A stretch of DNA of 64,000 nt from Micromonospora sp. WMMD812 (GTDB lineage: Bacteria > Actinomycetota > Actinomycetes > Mycobacteriales > Micromonosporaceae). The DNA lies in NCBI RefSeq assembly GCF_027497215.1, contig NZ_CP114904.1, forward strand, positions 6,664,501-6,728,500, written 5' to 3'. Position 1 is the stretch's first letter; every line of letters starts with the position of its first letter. The notes beneath the pieces were generated by a model. It made no database searches and had not been told where the DNA came from. It was given only the letters and a program-made list of their open reading frames with translations. A program made the translations under genes and the position numbers. Shown here one piece after another: positions 8,143 through 17,253 of this stretch.

Positions 8143-9078
8143 GTGCGCGAACACGACTTCCCGGCGCCTGGGCGCCGGACGCGCGGCAAGGGCCGCTTCG
8201 ACGACGACGAACCGCAGTTCCTGAGGCGCGGCCGGCATTCCGAGCCGGTCGCCACCGACGCGGACGACGATCCGGACCCGGACACCGGCGATCGCTGGTC
8301 GTCCTGGGACGACGCCGTCCACGGGCCGCAGCCGTATCCGGCCTGGCTCGTCACCGAACTGGCCGCCAAGGACACCGACCTCGGCGTGCTCAAGACCGGC
8401 AAGGAGGCGGACGTCCACCTGGTCCGCCGGGCGGTGCCGGGCACCGACCGCTCCTGCCTGCTCGCGGCCAAGCGGTACCGGGACGCCAGCCACCGGCTCT
8501 TCCACCGCGACGCCGGCTACCTGGAGGGGCGGCGGGTCCGCCGGTCCCGGGAGAACCGGGCGATGGCCGGCCGGACCGCCTTCGGCCGGCAGATGATCGC
8601 GGGGCAGTGGGCGGCGGCCGAGTTCGCCGCGCTGGCCCGGCTCTGGGAGATCGGCGCGGAGCACGGCACCATCGCGGTTCCGTACCCGGCGCAGCTGCGG
8701 GGCACCGAGCTGATGCTGGAGTTCCTCGGCGATCCCGAGGAGGGGCTGGCCGCGCCCCGGCTGGCGCAGGTGCGGCCCGACGCGGCCGGCCTGCGGGACC
8801 TCTGGACCCAGCTGGTCGACGCGCTGGTCGTGCTGGCCCGGGCCGGGTACGCGCACGGCGACCTGTCGCCGTACAACCTGCTGGTGCACCGGGACCGGCT
8901 GGTCATGATCGACCTGCCGCAGGTGGTCGACGTGGTGGCCAACCCGCAGGGCCCGGAGTTCCTGGCCCGGGACGTCCGGGTGGTCAGTGCTTGGTTCGCC
9001 GCGCGTGGGCTGCCCGCGACGGTGGTGGACCCGGCGCCGCTGACCGAGGAGCTGCTGCGCGAGGCGGGCCTCCGGTGA
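8143..9078 (+). CDS. RIO1-like serine protein kinase
   Basis: Protein of 311 residues with an acidic, disordered N-terminus (~1-60) and a RIO kinase domain. It shows LKTGKEADVHLV as the nucleotide loop, AAKRYRDASHRLF with the ATP-binding Lys, catalytic HGDLSPYNLLV, and metal-binding MIDLPQVVD in place of DFG. RIO kinases act in ribosome maturation in archaea and eukaryotes; the bacterial role is poorly known. GTG 8143 is preceded by AAGGGA at a long spacing. A short frame (8078-8224) with a stronger ribosome site overlaps the start. The kinase motifs are complete, so activity is likely. Confidence 0.92.
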   Translation: MREHDFPAPGRRTRGKGRFDDDEPQFLRRGRHSEPVATDADDDPDPDTGDRWSSWDDAVHGPQPYPAWLVTELAAKDTDLGVLKTGKEADVHLVRRAVPGTDRSCLLAAKRYRDASHRLFHRDAGYLEGRRVRRSRENRAMAGRTAFGRQMIAGQWAAAEFAALARLWEIGAEHGTIAVPYPAQLRGTELMLEFLGDPEEGLAAPRLAQVRPDAAGLRDLWTQLVDALVVLARAGYAHGDLSPYNLLVHRDRLVMIDLPQVVDVVANPQGPEFLARDVRVVSAWFAARGLPATVVDPAPLTEELLREAGLR

Positions 9079-9142
9079 GCCGGGCGGGCTGGGCGGGCGG
9101 CGGGCGGAACGGCCAGGCCGACCGCCCGGCCCGCCGGGCCGG

Positions 9143-9391
9143 TCACTGGAGGTAGCGCTCGACCTCCGGCTTGGGGCGTACGCCCTGGGCGTCGGGGTCA
9201 CCGTGGGTCGACCGGGCGGCCCGCCGCCGGCGCAGCAGGTCCCAGCACTGGTCGAGGGAATCCTCCAGCTCGCGCAGCCGGCCCTGGGCTTCCTCGTCGG
9301 TGCCCTGCTCGTTGGCCTGCGCGGCGGCGCGCAGCCGGTGCTCCTCGTCGACCAGGTCCGAGATGCGGTTCAGGATTGTCTTGTCGTCCAT
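9143..9391 (-). CDS. DUF2630 family small protein
   Basis: Protein of 82 residues, almost entirely helical and highly charged, starting MDDKTILNRISDLVDEEH with a following heptad-like Leu pattern (LRELEDSLDQCWDLLRRRRAA). The end is RPKPEVERYLQ. This matches the actinobacterial DUF2630 family, whose function is unknown. It is cytoplasmic with no membrane segment. It converges with the RIO kinase gene across a 64-bp GC-rich gap and diverges from the terpene operon. Confidence 0.85.
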   Translation of the reverse strand: MDDKTILNRISDLVDEEHRLRAAAQANEQGTDEEAQGRLRELEDSLDQCWDLLRRRRAARSTHGDPDAQGVRPKPEVERYLQ

Positions 9392-9731
9392 GACCCAGAG
9401 CCTGGCACAGGGACCTCCGGCACGCCGGCAATCCCCCCGGGTGGTTGTGACGGAGATCGGCCACCAGTCCCGTTGACGGGACGCTGTCCGGTGCTTTGGC
9501 CGCAGCGGGCCTTACCGATGGCTGGTCACCGGCCGCTCGCGGTGCCACCTGCGGGATTTCCATTGGCGCGCGGGTCCAGGGGGATCCCTTGTGGAGAGTG
9601 TGAGATGTGCGGTGTGAGAATTTCTCGTTGCACGTCTAGAGAAAGTTGACGCGGCAATGGCATGCTCGGCGGAACGGTCACTCCGGACAGCCGTTCAGAC
9701 ACGTTCCGTTGCCGAAAGGAAACCCCCGCAG
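9392..9731. promoter_or_regulatory. Divergent control region upstream of the terpene operon, with a palindrome
   Basis: This 340-bp non-coding stretch separates the DUF2630 gene from the P450 start. It contains a perfect 16-bp palindrome, GTCCCGTTGACGGGAC, at 9467-9482 and a relatively AT-rich block at 9590-9650. A second small palindrome, AGAATTTCT, lies near 9617. No clear -35/-10 pair was found for the operon. The position suggests an operator for the terpene genes; the regulator is unknown. Confidence 0.4.
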
Positions 9732-11117
9732 GTGGCAGCGTCAGACACCACGCCGGTCCCCACTCGACAAGCAGGCGCGATACCCCTGCGCCACGTGGTG
9801 CCCGGCCTTCTCCGTGAACCGTCCCGTGCTCTGGTCGAGTTCGGCGAGCGCTCGGGCGGCGAGGTGGTGAAGCTGAACCTCGGCTCCTTCCGCCCCTACC
9901 TCATCACCCACCCCGAGCACCTGCAACGCGTCCTGCGCGAGCGGGCCAGCAACTTCGTCCGGGCGGGCGACGGACTGCAGTGGCGGCCGCTGAAGCGGCT
10001 CTTCGGCGAGGGCATCCTCAGCGACGGCGAGCACTGGTCGAACAGCCGGCACATCCTCCAGCCGCTGTTCACGGCCCGCCGGATCGACGGGCTGGTCGAC
10101 CGGCTGGCCGAGGCGATCGAGGACGCGGTCGACGAGTTGGACGGGCCGGCCCGGGCCGGTCAGCCGGTGGACATGGGCACCGAGCAGGCCAGGATCGTCT
10201 GCTCCGCGATCATGCGGGTCTTCTTCGCGGACAAGATCTCCGTGCCGGACGCGATGCGCATCATGGAGGCGCAGGATGCCATCGCCTCGTCGGTGATGCC
10301 GCGCATCGCCGTGCCATGGGCGCCGCTCGCCGTGCCGATGCCGGGCGACCGGGCTTTCCGCAACGCGGTGCAGCTCATCGACGACCTGCTGCTGCCGATC
10401 GTCCGCCGGTCGCGGGAGACCGCGGAGACCGACGGCGACGACATCATCGCCACGCTGTGGCGCGGTCGTACCGAGGACGGCGGAAAGCTGGACGAGACCC
10501 AGGTCCGCAACGACACGGTCGCCATGGTCGCGACCACCACCGAGACCACGATCAGCGTGCTGACCTGGCTCTGGCCGCACATCGAACGCGACCCGAAGGT
10601 CGCCGAGCGGCTCTACGCGGAGATCGACCGAGTGGTCGGCGACGCGCCCGTGCGCCGGGAGCACCTGAAGGAGCTGCGCTACACCCGTCAGGTCCTCGAC
10701 GAGCTGCTGCGGCTCTATCCGATCGGCTGGCTCTTCCCGCGCCTGGCGGTGGAGGAGGACGTCGTCGGTGGGGTGCGGATCGAGGCCGGCGCGACCCTCG
10801 TGGTCAGCCCTCTCATCACGCACCGGATGTCGGTGTTCTGGGACCGGCCCGACGAGTTCGACCCGGACCGGTTCGCCCCGGAGCGGGCCCGAGGCCGCCA
10901 CCGTTACGCCCACTTCCCCTTCGGCGGGGGCCCGCACCAGTGCCTCGGCATGCACCTGTTCTACCTGGAGGCGATGCTGATCGTGGCCACCGTGCTCAGC
11001 CGGTTCCGGTTCCGCCTCCAGCGGCCCTCGGTGCCCGGCATCAAGGTGGCGGCGGCGCTCCGGCCCCGGGAACGCGTGGAGCTGACCCTCCGGCCGGTGC
11101 GGAGCGTCGCGGCATGA
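9732..11117 (+). CDS. Cytochrome P450 of the diterpene operon
   Basis: Monooxygenase of 461 residues. The ExxR pair is E324/R327 (ELLRLYP) and the heme-binding loop is FGGGPHQCLG with Cys404. The I-helix reads MVATTTETTISVL, so the usual acid-Thr pair appears as Glu-Thr. No membrane anchor is seen. It likely oxidises the hydrocarbon made by the next two genes, using a ferredoxin encoded elsewhere. Start chosen at GTG 9732 (VAASDTTPVP) after an AAAGGA; a start at 9657 would add 25 residues of unlikely sequence. The stop overlaps the terpene synthase ATG (ATGA). Gene content resembles the Salinispora arenicola operon containing CYP1051A1, as far as I recall. Confidence 0.92.
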   Translation: MAASDTTPVPTRQAGAIPLRHVVPGLLREPSRALVEFGERSGGEVVKLNLGSFRPYLITHPEHLQRVLRERASNFVRAGDGLQWRPLKRLFGEGILSDGEHWSNSRHILQPLFTARRIDGLVDRLAEAIEDAVDELDGPARAGQPVDMGTEQARIVCSAIMRVFFADKISVPDAMRIMEAQDAIASSVMPRIAVPWAPLAVPMPGDRAFRNAVQLIDDLLLPIVRRSRETAETDGDDIIATLWRGRTEDGGKLDETQVRNDTVAMVATTTETTISVLTWLWPHIERDPKVAERLYAEIDRVVGDAPVRREHLKELRYTRQVLDELLRLYPIGWLFPRLAVEEDVVGGVRIEAGATLVVSPLITHRMSVFWDRPDEFDPDRFAPERARGRHRYAHFPFGGGPHQCLGMHLFYLEAMLIVATVLSRFRFRLQRPSVPGIKVAAALRPRERVELTLRPVRSVAA

Positions 11118-12031
11118 CCCCGGGCCAGCGCTCCGCGCCGGACCCGGTCGAGGAGCAGCTGCTGGCCGCCGCGGAACAGGGCCGCATCTGCGCCCTGGCC
11201 GCCAAGGGCCAGCGGGATCTGCAGCAGTGCGCGGCGGCGTACCCCGACCTCTTCCCGGCCCGCCCGTTCGACCCGGCGCTGTTCGGCAACGTGGCGATGG
11301 CCATCGCCTTCGGCGCGCCCTGGTGCGACGAGGATCAGCTGCGCGTCACGAACCGGGCGGTGCTGTGGGGCTTCGCGGTCGACTGGCAGGTCGATTACGT
11401 GGCGAAGTCCTCGGACGAGATCGACCGTCTCGCCGCACGCTGTCTCGCGGTCGCGGACGGCGGCGTCCCCGAGCCGGACGACTCCCTCGGCCGCTTCCTG
11501 GCCGAGCTGCGCGACGAGCTGGCCACCGCGCCGGCCTTCGCGGCGCACCGGGCGGTCTGGCGCGGCGAGCTGGGCAAGGTCCTCGACGCCATGGCGCGGG
11601 AGTGGGGCTGGAAGCAGGCGGCCGACGGCGCGACCGGAGCGCTGCCCGACCTCGACACGTACCTCGACAACGCGGACAACCTGGCGTGCACGGTCGTCAA
11701 CGTCGTGCACTGGATCCACGCCGGCGACCCGGCGACCCTCGCCCACCTGGACCGGCTGATCGAGGCGAGCGGGGTGGTCCAGCGGATCCTGCGGTTGGTC
11801 AACGACCTGGGCACCTACGAACGGGACCTCCGCTGGGGAGACCTCAACGCCCTGCTGCTCGTCCCCGACCGGGACGAGGTGCCGCGGCGGATCGCGGAGC
11901 TGGTCGCGCAGGCGCGGGAGCTGCTCGCGCCGCTGCGCGAGACCTGCCCCGTGCAGGCGGACTACCTGGCCCGGCAGATCGGCTTCAGCAGCGGCTTCTA
12001 CAAGTCGACCGACTTCTGGGGAGCATTGTGA
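11114..12031 (+). CDS. Class I terpene synthase (probable diterpene synthase)
   Basis: All-alpha terpene synthase of 305 residues. The first Asp-rich motif appears as DWQVD (D90-D94). The NSE-type motif is NDLGTYERD from N230, with Asp where the last Glu usually is. These bind the Mg ions that ionise an allylic diphosphate. Because it sits between a P450 and a class II diterpene cyclase with overlapping frames on both sides (ATGA and GTGA), its natural substrate is probably the copalyl-type diphosphate made by the downstream enzyme and not a linear prenyl diphosphate. No prenyltransferase for GGPP is present in the window. The product cannot be told from sequence. Confidence 0.88.
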   Translation: MTPGQRSAPDPVEEQLLAAAEQGRICALAAKGQRDLQQCAAAYPDLFPARPFDPALFGNVAMAIAFGAPWCDEDQLRVTNRAVLWGFAVDWQVDYVAKSSDEIDRLAARCLAVADGGVPEPDDSLGRFLAELRDELATAPAFAAHRAVWRGELGKVLDAMAREWGWKQAADGATGALPDLDTYLDNADNLACTVVNVVHWIHAGDPATLAHLDRLIEASGVVQRILRLVNDLGTYERDLRWGDLNALLLVPDRDEVPRRIAELVAQARELLAPLRETCPVQADYLARQIGFSSGFYKSTDFWGAL

Positions 12032-13668
12032 CCGAACCCGTCCCGGGCGGTTGGGGACAGCCCGAGGTGGCCGGTGCTGCCCGCGAGCTGTTCGCCGCCA
12101 TGGCACTCGATCCTTCCGGCCGGGTCACGCCGTCGGTGTACGAGACCGGGCGGGTGGTCAGCGACGCACCCTGGCTGACCGGGCACGGGCGGCGGCTGTC
12201 GTACCTGCTCGGCACCCAGCGGACCGACGGCGGCTGGGGAGCGGCCGACGGATACGCCTTCGTGCCCACCCTGAGCGCCGTGGAGGCGCTGCTCGCCAGC
12301 GCGTTGGATCCCGGCGGCGACGAGCGGGACGCCGTGCCGTCGCGCGTCGAGCTGCTGACCGCGGCCATGCGCGGGCTCACCGCCCTGCGGGGCTGGCTGG
12401 TCGACGGGCTGCCGGAGCTTCCGGACACCCCGGCCGCCGACCTGATCGTGCCGGCGCTGACCGACCGGATCAACGCCCATCTCGAGCGCCTCGGTGGCGA
12501 GCCGGCCGGCGGTCGTCTCGCCGGCGCCCTGCCGACCGCGGTGGATCGTCGGCGGTTCGCCGCGCTGGGCGCCCTGCTGGAGAGCGGCCGGCCGGTGCCC
12601 CAGAAGCTGCTGCACGCCTTCGAGGTGCTGGGGCCGGCCGCACGCGGTCGGCGGGACGTGACGCCGGTGGCCGGCGCGGTCGGTGCCTCACCGGCGGCGA
12701 CCGCCGCCTGGACCACCGACCCCGCCGAAGCCGACCCGGCCGTGCTGTCCTATCTGGAGGCGGCGGTACGGCAGCACGACGGGGCGGTGCCCTGCTGCAC
12801 CCCCGTCACCGTCTTCGAGCGCGGCTGGACGTTGAGCAGCCTGGCCCGGGCCGGCGTGCCGGTTCGGCCGGCACCCCGGCTGGTCGCCGAGCTCGTCGAC
12901 GCGCTCGGACCGGAGGGCGCCGCGACCGGGCCCGGGCTGCCGGCCGACGCCGACACCACCTCCGCCGCGCTGTACGGGCTCGCGCTGCTCGGCCATCCGG
13001 TCGACCCGGCCAGCCTGCTCCGCTACGACGTCGGCAGTCATTTCTGCACCTGGCAGGGCGAGGACGGGCGTTCGGTCACCACCAACGCGCACGTGCTGGA
13101 GGCGTTGGGCTGGCACGCCCACCACGCCCCGGGAGGTGCGGCCCGGTACGGCGAGCGGGTCGCCGCCCTGGCGGACTGGCTGCGCGAGCAGCAGCAGCCC
13201 GACGGCAGCTGGACCGACCGCTGGCACGCCTCGCCCTTCTACGCCACCTCCTGCGCCGTGCTGGCGCTGGACGGTCACGCGCCGGCCGGGACGGCCACGT
13301 CCGCGGTGGACCGGGCCGTCGACTGGATCGTCGCCTCCCAGCGCCCGGACGGGTCGTGGGGACGGTGGACGGGCACCGTCGAGGAGACCGCGTACGCCCT
13401 GCACGTGCTGCTCGGCGCCGCCCGCCGGCCGCGTCCCGGTGTGCGTGACGCGGTGGCCCGGGGATTGGCGCACCTGGCGGCCGCGGACGGGCGGTCGGTG
13501 CACCCACCACTGTGGCACGACAAGGATCTCTACACGCCGGTGCTGATCGTGCGGGCGGCCGTCATCGCCGTGTGGCAGCTGGCGGTCACGAGGTCCGACC
13601 TGGCCGCGGCGGTGGGCGAGGACGCATCGGCGGCGGCGACCGACGGGCCCATGATCAGGAGCGCTTGA
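12028..13668 (+). CDS. Class II diterpene cyclase (copalyl-diphosphate-synthase-like)
   Basis: Protein of 546 residues with alpha-barrel QW-type repeats (TDGGWG near 70, PDGSWTDRW and PDGSWGRW near the C-terminus). The catalytic-acid motif reads DADTT (D307-T311) instead of DxDD. DxDTT variants are known in bacterial enzymes such as the mycobacterial tuberculosinol-pathway cyclase, so it should be active in protonation-initiated cyclisation of GGPP. GTG 12028 overlaps the synthase stop (GTGA). No class I DDxxD is present, so it is monofunctional. It is the last gene of the terpene operon; the conservon begins 101 bp later behind its own candidate promoter. Confidence 0.88.
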   Translation: MTEPVPGGWGQPEVAGAARELFAAMALDPSGRVTPSVYETGRVVSDAPWLTGHGRRLSYLLGTQRTDGGWGAADGYAFVPTLSAVEALLASALDPGGDERDAVPSRVELLTAAMRGLTALRGWLVDGLPELPDTPAADLIVPALTDRINAHLERLGGEPAGGRLAGALPTAVDRRRFAALGALLESGRPVPQKLLHAFEVLGPAARGRRDVTPVAGAVGASPAATAAWTTDPAEADPAVLSYLEAAVRQHDGAVPCCTPVTVFERGWTLSSLARAGVPVRPAPRLVAELVDALGPEGAATGPGLPADADTTSAALYGLALLGHPVDPASLLRYDVGSHFCTWQGEDGRSVTTNAHVLEALGWHAHHAPGGAARYGERVAALADWLREQQQPDGSWTDRWHASPFYATSCAVLALDGHAPAGTATSAVDRAVDWIVASQRPDGSWGRWTGTVEETAYALHVLLGAARRPRPGVRDAVARGLAHLAAADGRSVHPPLWHDKDLYTPVLIVRAAVIAVWQLAVTRSDLAAAVGEDASAAATDGPMIRSA

Positions 13669-13693
13669 GTGATGCTGCGGACGCTGCTAGCGT
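13665..13693 (+). promoter_or_regulatory. Candidate promoter for the conservon operon
   Basis: TTGAGT (13665-13670), a 17-bp spacer, and TAGCGT (13688-13693) form a good housekeeping-type promoter. The -35 box overlaps the stop codon region of the diterpene cyclase. Transcription would start about 70 nt before cvnA, making it independent of the terpene operon, though read-through is possible. Confidence 0.5.
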
Positions 13694-13769
13694 GCGCCGG
13701 GGTCAATACGTGCGCTTCCGCACGGCGTACTGACTGACGGATCACACAGGCCATGCCAGGGACGGTGTA

Positions 13770-16346
13770 ATGGGTTCCCGCAGCTCGAATCTGCGTACCA
13801 AGGTCGTTGCCCTGCTCGTGTCCCTGGTGGCGCTCTGGGGGTTCACCGCCTGGGTCACCATCCGGGACGGAGTGAACCTGCTCGGCGTTCAGGCCTTGGA
13901 CACCAAGGTCTTCAACCCCACCGAGCCGCTGCTCCTGCAGTTGCAGTTGGAACGCCGGACGTCGCTGGCCCTGCTCGGTCGCCCCGATGACGAGCAGCGT
14001 GCCGCGCTGGCCGAGATCCGGCCGCGCACCGACGAGCTGGCCGTGGACTTCAAGGAGTCCGTGGACAGCTGGCAGGTGGACGCGCTGGGCAGCGGCACCC
14101 TCGACCGGCGGATCTCCGACCTGATCGGCGGTCTGGACCGGCTCGCGGAGACCCGTGCGGCCGTCGACGCCAAGACCATCGACCGGGCCGAGGCCGGCGC
14201 GGCGTTCACCGCGCTGATCGAGTCGATCTACCGGGTCTACGACGCGCTCGGCAACCTCGACGACGACCAGGTCGCCGAGGACACGTCCGCGCTGATCGGC
14301 CTCAACCGGGCCCGCGAGCTGCTGTCCCAGGAGGACGCACTGCTCGCGGGTGTGCTCGCGGCCGGCCGGCTGACGCCCGCCGAGCAGGCGCAGTTCACCC
14401 GGATCGTGGGTGCGCGGCAGTTCACCGCCGACCAGGCGCTGGTCCGGCTACCCGTCGCCGACCAGCAGCGGTACGCCGAGATGTCCGGCGGCCCGACCTT
14501 CCGTCAGCTCACCGACCTGGAGACCCGGGTCATGCAGAGCGACGGCACCCGCCCGCCGATCAACGCGGAGGCCTGGGACGAGGTCAGCGGTCCCGCGCTC
14601 ACCCAGATCGCCGACACGGTGCTCGCCGGCGGTGACGACGTCGTCGACCGGGCCGCCCCGGTGGCCGTGGGCGTCATCGTCCGGCTGGTGCTCGCCGCCG
14701 GTCTCGGCCTGATCGCCGTCATCGCCTCCATCATCGTGTCGATCACCACCGCCCGGGCGCTGGTCCAGCAGCTGGAGCGGCTGCGTCAGGCCGCGTTCCG
14801 GCTGGCCAACGAGCGGCTGCCCAGCGTCGTCGAGCGCCTCGGCCACGGCGAGGAGGTCGACGTCGCCAAGGAGGCCCCACCGCTGGAGTTCGGCACCGAC
14901 GAGATCGGCCAGGTGGGTAAGGCGTTCAACGCGGTCCAGGAGACCGCCATCCGCACCGCCGTCGAGCAGGCCGACCTGCGCCGCAACGTCCGCGAGGTCT
15001 TCCTCAGCCTGGCCCGGCGCACCCAGGCGCTGGTCCACCGCCAGCTCACCCTGCTGGACGCGATGGAGCGGCGCGAGCAGGACGCCGAGGAGCTGGAGGA
15101 CCTGTTCCGGGTCGACCACCTCGCCACCCGCATGCGGCGTAACGCCGAGAACCTGATCGTGCTCTCCGGCTCGACGCCCGGCCGGGCCTGGCGGCGCAAC
15201 GTGCCGATGGTCGACGTGATCCGGGGCGCGGTCGCCGAGGTCGAGGACTACACCCGGGTCAACGTGCTGCCGCTGGGCCGGGTGTCGCTGGCCGGCCGCG
15301 CCGTCGGTGACATCATCCACCTGCTCGCCGAGCTGATCGAGAACGGTCTGTCGTTCTCCCCGCCGAACACCACGGTCGAGGTGCGCGGCCAGATGGTGGC
15401 CAACGGCTTCGCCATCGAGATCGAGGACCGGGGTCTCGGCATGACCGCCGACGACCTGGCCGCCGCCAACCACCGCATCGTCGACCAGTCCGAGCTGAAC
15501 CTCGCCAACGCCTCCCGGCTCGGCCTCTACGTGGTGAGCCGGCTGACCGAGCGGCACGGCGTCAAGGTGCAGCTGAAGGAGTCCGCGTACGGCGGCACCA
15601 CCGCGGTCGTGCTGATCCCGATCGAGCTGGTCACCGACGCCGGGGACGACCCGGAGGTCTCCGGCGGGTTCGCCGCCGGCACGCCGGCGAGCCCGGCGGC
15701 CGGTGCCCCGGCCACCCAGGGCGCCGGGACCCCGGCGGCGGGCACCCCGGCCGCGCCGGCGACCCCCGTTCCGTCCGTGGAGCAGCCGCCGGCGCTCCCG
15801 GCGGCGCCGGTCGCGCTGGCCGAGCCGCCCGCCCTGCGCGGGCCGGAGTCACCGGTCGCGCAGGCCGACGAGAGCGCCGTCGGAGACGCCCTGCCCACCC
15901 GCGCCCGGTCCGGACCGGACGGCGAGCAGGGCCTGCCGACCCGAGCCCGGCGCCTGCCGGAGCAGCAGGCGGCGCTCGACGGGCCGACGTTCCCGACCGG
16001 CCTGCCGACGGCCCTGCCCCGTCCCGGCGCGGACGGCACACCGGACGCGGGGGCCGAGCGCCGCCCGCTTCCGGCGCGGACCGATTCGGCCCAGACCGAC
16101 TCGGGCCTGCCGGTCCGGGTCCGGCAGGCGAACATTGTGCCCGAACTGCGTGATGATCCCGCCGCGACGGTCGCTGATGACGACGAGGACACCGTCCGGC
16201 CGCCGGAGCAGGTCCGGCGAATGATGAGCTCGTACCAGACCGGGACACGGCGGGGTCGGACGGACGCCGCCCGGCTGCTGGGCGGCGCCGATGCGGGGCC
16301 GGAACCCGGCCCCGGCGCGGAGCCCGACGAGCAGCAGGCGACCTGA
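13770..16346 (+). CDS. cvnA: Conservon sensor kinase-like protein CvnA, nitrate/nitrite-sensing domain
   Basis: Membrane protein of 858 residues. One helix near 12-30, an extracellular helical NIT-type sensor (~35-290), a second helix (~305-330), a HAMP-like segment, then a histidine-kinase-like core. The ATPase part shows ELIENGLSFSPP (N-box) and EDRGLGMTADDL (G1), then SRLGLYVVSRL. The dimerisation region lacks an evident phospho-His of the usual HxE type. The last ~230 residues are an Ala/Pro-rich tail with repeated LPTRAR-like motifs ending in LPVRVRQANIVPEL. In Streptomyces conservons CvnA acts with CvnB-D like a membrane-bound G-protein-coupled complex. Cluster order cvnABCD is intact here. 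Confidence 0.92.
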   Translation: MGSRSSNLRTKVVALLVSLVALWGFTAWVTIRDGVNLLGVQALDTKVFNPTEPLLLQLQLERRTSLALLGRPDDEQRAALAEIRPRTDELAVDFKESVDSWQVDALGSGTLDRRISDLIGGLDRLAETRAAVDAKTIDRAEAGAAFTALIESIYRVYDALGNLDDDQVAEDTSALIGLNRARELLSQEDALLAGVLAAGRLTPAEQAQFTRIVGARQFTADQALVRLPVADQQRYAEMSGGPTFRQLTDLETRVMQSDGTRPPINAEAWDEVSGPALTQIADTVLAGGDDVVDRAAPVAVGVIVRLVLAAGLGLIAVIASIIVSITTARALVQQLERLRQAAFRLANERLPSVVERLGHGEEVDVAKEAPPLEFGTDEIGQVGKAFNAVQETAIRTAVEQADLRRNVREVFLSLARRTQALVHRQLTLLDAMERREQDAEELEDLFRVDHLATRMRRNAENLIVLSGSTPGRAWRRNVPMVDVIRGAVAEVEDYTRVNVLPLGRVSLAGRAVGDIIHLLAELIENGLSFSPPNTTVEVRGQMVANGFAIEIEDRGLGMTADDLAAANHRIVDQSELNLANASRLGLYVVSRLTERHGVKVQLKESAYGGTTAVVLIPIELVTDAGDDPEVSGGFAAGTPASPAAGAPATQGAGTPAAGTPAAPATPVPSVEQPPALPAAPVALAEPPALRGPESPVAQADESAVGDALPTRARSGPDGEQGLPTRARRLPEQQAALDGPTFPTGLPTALPRPGADGTPDAGAERRPLPARTDSAQTDSGLPVRVRQANIVPELRDDPAATVADDDEDTVRPPEQVRRMMSSYQTGTRRGRTDAARLLGGADAGPEPGPGAEPDEQQAT

Positions 16347-16438
16347 CCTGTGCCGGCGGTGCGGGACACCCGCTCGCGACGGAACGGTCAGCCCCACACG
16401 AAATCGGCGACATCCGCCGGGGGAGAAGAGGACGACGA

Positions 16439-16861
16439 GTGGCCCAGAAGACGGCATCGAGTGCCGACCTGACGTGGTTGCTGGACGATCTGGTCGGCCG
16501 GGTGAAGCAGGCCGAGCACGCGGTCGCGCTGTCGACGGACGGCCTGTTGATGGCCTCCTCGCAGGGGCTCAGCCGGGACGACGGCGAGCACCTGGCCGCG
16601 ATGGCGGCCGGGATCCAGAGCCTGGCCCGGGGAGCGGGCAAGCGGTTCGGTGGTGGCCAGGTGCAGCAGACCATCATCGAGATGCAGTCCTCGTTCCTCT
16701 TCGTCACAGCGGCCGGGCGCAACGCCTGCCTCGCGGTACTGGCCAGTGAGGACGCCGACGTCGGGCTGATCGCCTACGAGATGGCGATGCTGGTCACCCG
16801 GGTCGGCAAGCACGTCGCGTCGCCGACCCGCACCGCCGAGCAGCCGACCGGCGAGAAGTAG
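16439..16861 (+). CDS. cvnB: Conservon CvnB, roadblock/LC7 domain protein
   Basis: Small cytosolic protein of 140 residues with a Roadblock/LC7 fold: LTWLLDDLVGRVKQAEHAV, then LSTDGLLMASSQGL and a central GIQSLARGAGKRFGGG, followed by LAVLASEDADVGLIAYEM. Proteins of this fold act as GTPase-activating or scaffold partners of small GTPases, which fits the CvnD product two genes on. GTG start after GGGGGAGAAGAGG. The short C-terminal tail (PTRTAEQPTGEK) is variable. It lies 92 bp after cvnA and 5 bp before cvnC. Confidence 0.93.
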   Translation: MAQKTASSADLTWLLDDLVGRVKQAEHAVALSTDGLLMASSQGLSRDDGEHLAAMAAGIQSLARGAGKRFGGGQVQQTIIEMQSSFLFVTAAGRNACLAVLASEDADVGLIAYEMAMLVTRVGKHVASPTRTAEQPTGEK

Positions 16862-16866
16862 CCGCG

Positions 16867-17253
16867 ATGACGGTGCAGGGGGAGTCCGCGGAGCATCAGT
16901 GGGTGGACGACCATGCCGGGCCGGTGGTGCGTCCGTACGCGGTCACGCGCGGCCGGGCCCGCCCGGTCACCGGCACGTTCGATCTGATCTCGCTGGTCAC
17001 GGCGACCCGTGCAGACGTGGGCGCGGAAATCGGCCTCGGGCCGGAGCACGTGGCGATCGTCGGGCTGTGCCAGCGCATGCAGTCCGTCGCCGAGATCGCC
17101 GCCCACCTGGACCTGCCGGTGGGCACCATCCGGGTCCTGCTGGGTGATCTGGCGGCTCGCAACCTGGTCCAGGTCCGCGAGCCGCGCACCTCGGCCGGCC
17201 TTCCCGACAACAGTGTTTTCGAGGCGGTTATCAATGGACTACGGGCACTCTGA
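16867..17253 (+). CDS. cvnC: Conservon CvnC, DUF742 protein
   Basis: Protein of 128 residues with the DUF742 winged-helix-like layout: VRPYAVTRGRARP, then TFDLISLVTAT, CQRMQSVAEIAAHLDLPVGT and VLLGDLAARNLVQV. The HTH-like core suggests a protein- or DNA-binding adaptor within the conservon complex. ATG at 16867 lies 5 bp after the cvnB stop. The 3' end overlaps cvnD by 20 bp, so translation is probably coupled. Confidence 0.93.
   Translation: MTVQGESAEHQWVDDHAGPVVRPYAVTRGRARPVTGTFDLISLVTATRADVGAEIGLGPEHVAIVGLCQRMQSVAEIAAHLDLPVGTIRVLLGDLAARNLVQVREPRTSAGLPDNSVFEAVINGLRAL

Noticed and set aside
9091..9138. GC-rich imperfect hairpin between the RIO kinase and DUF2630 genes as a terminator
   Set aside because: Pairing is imperfect and the segment is low-complexity, so it could not be separated from chance.
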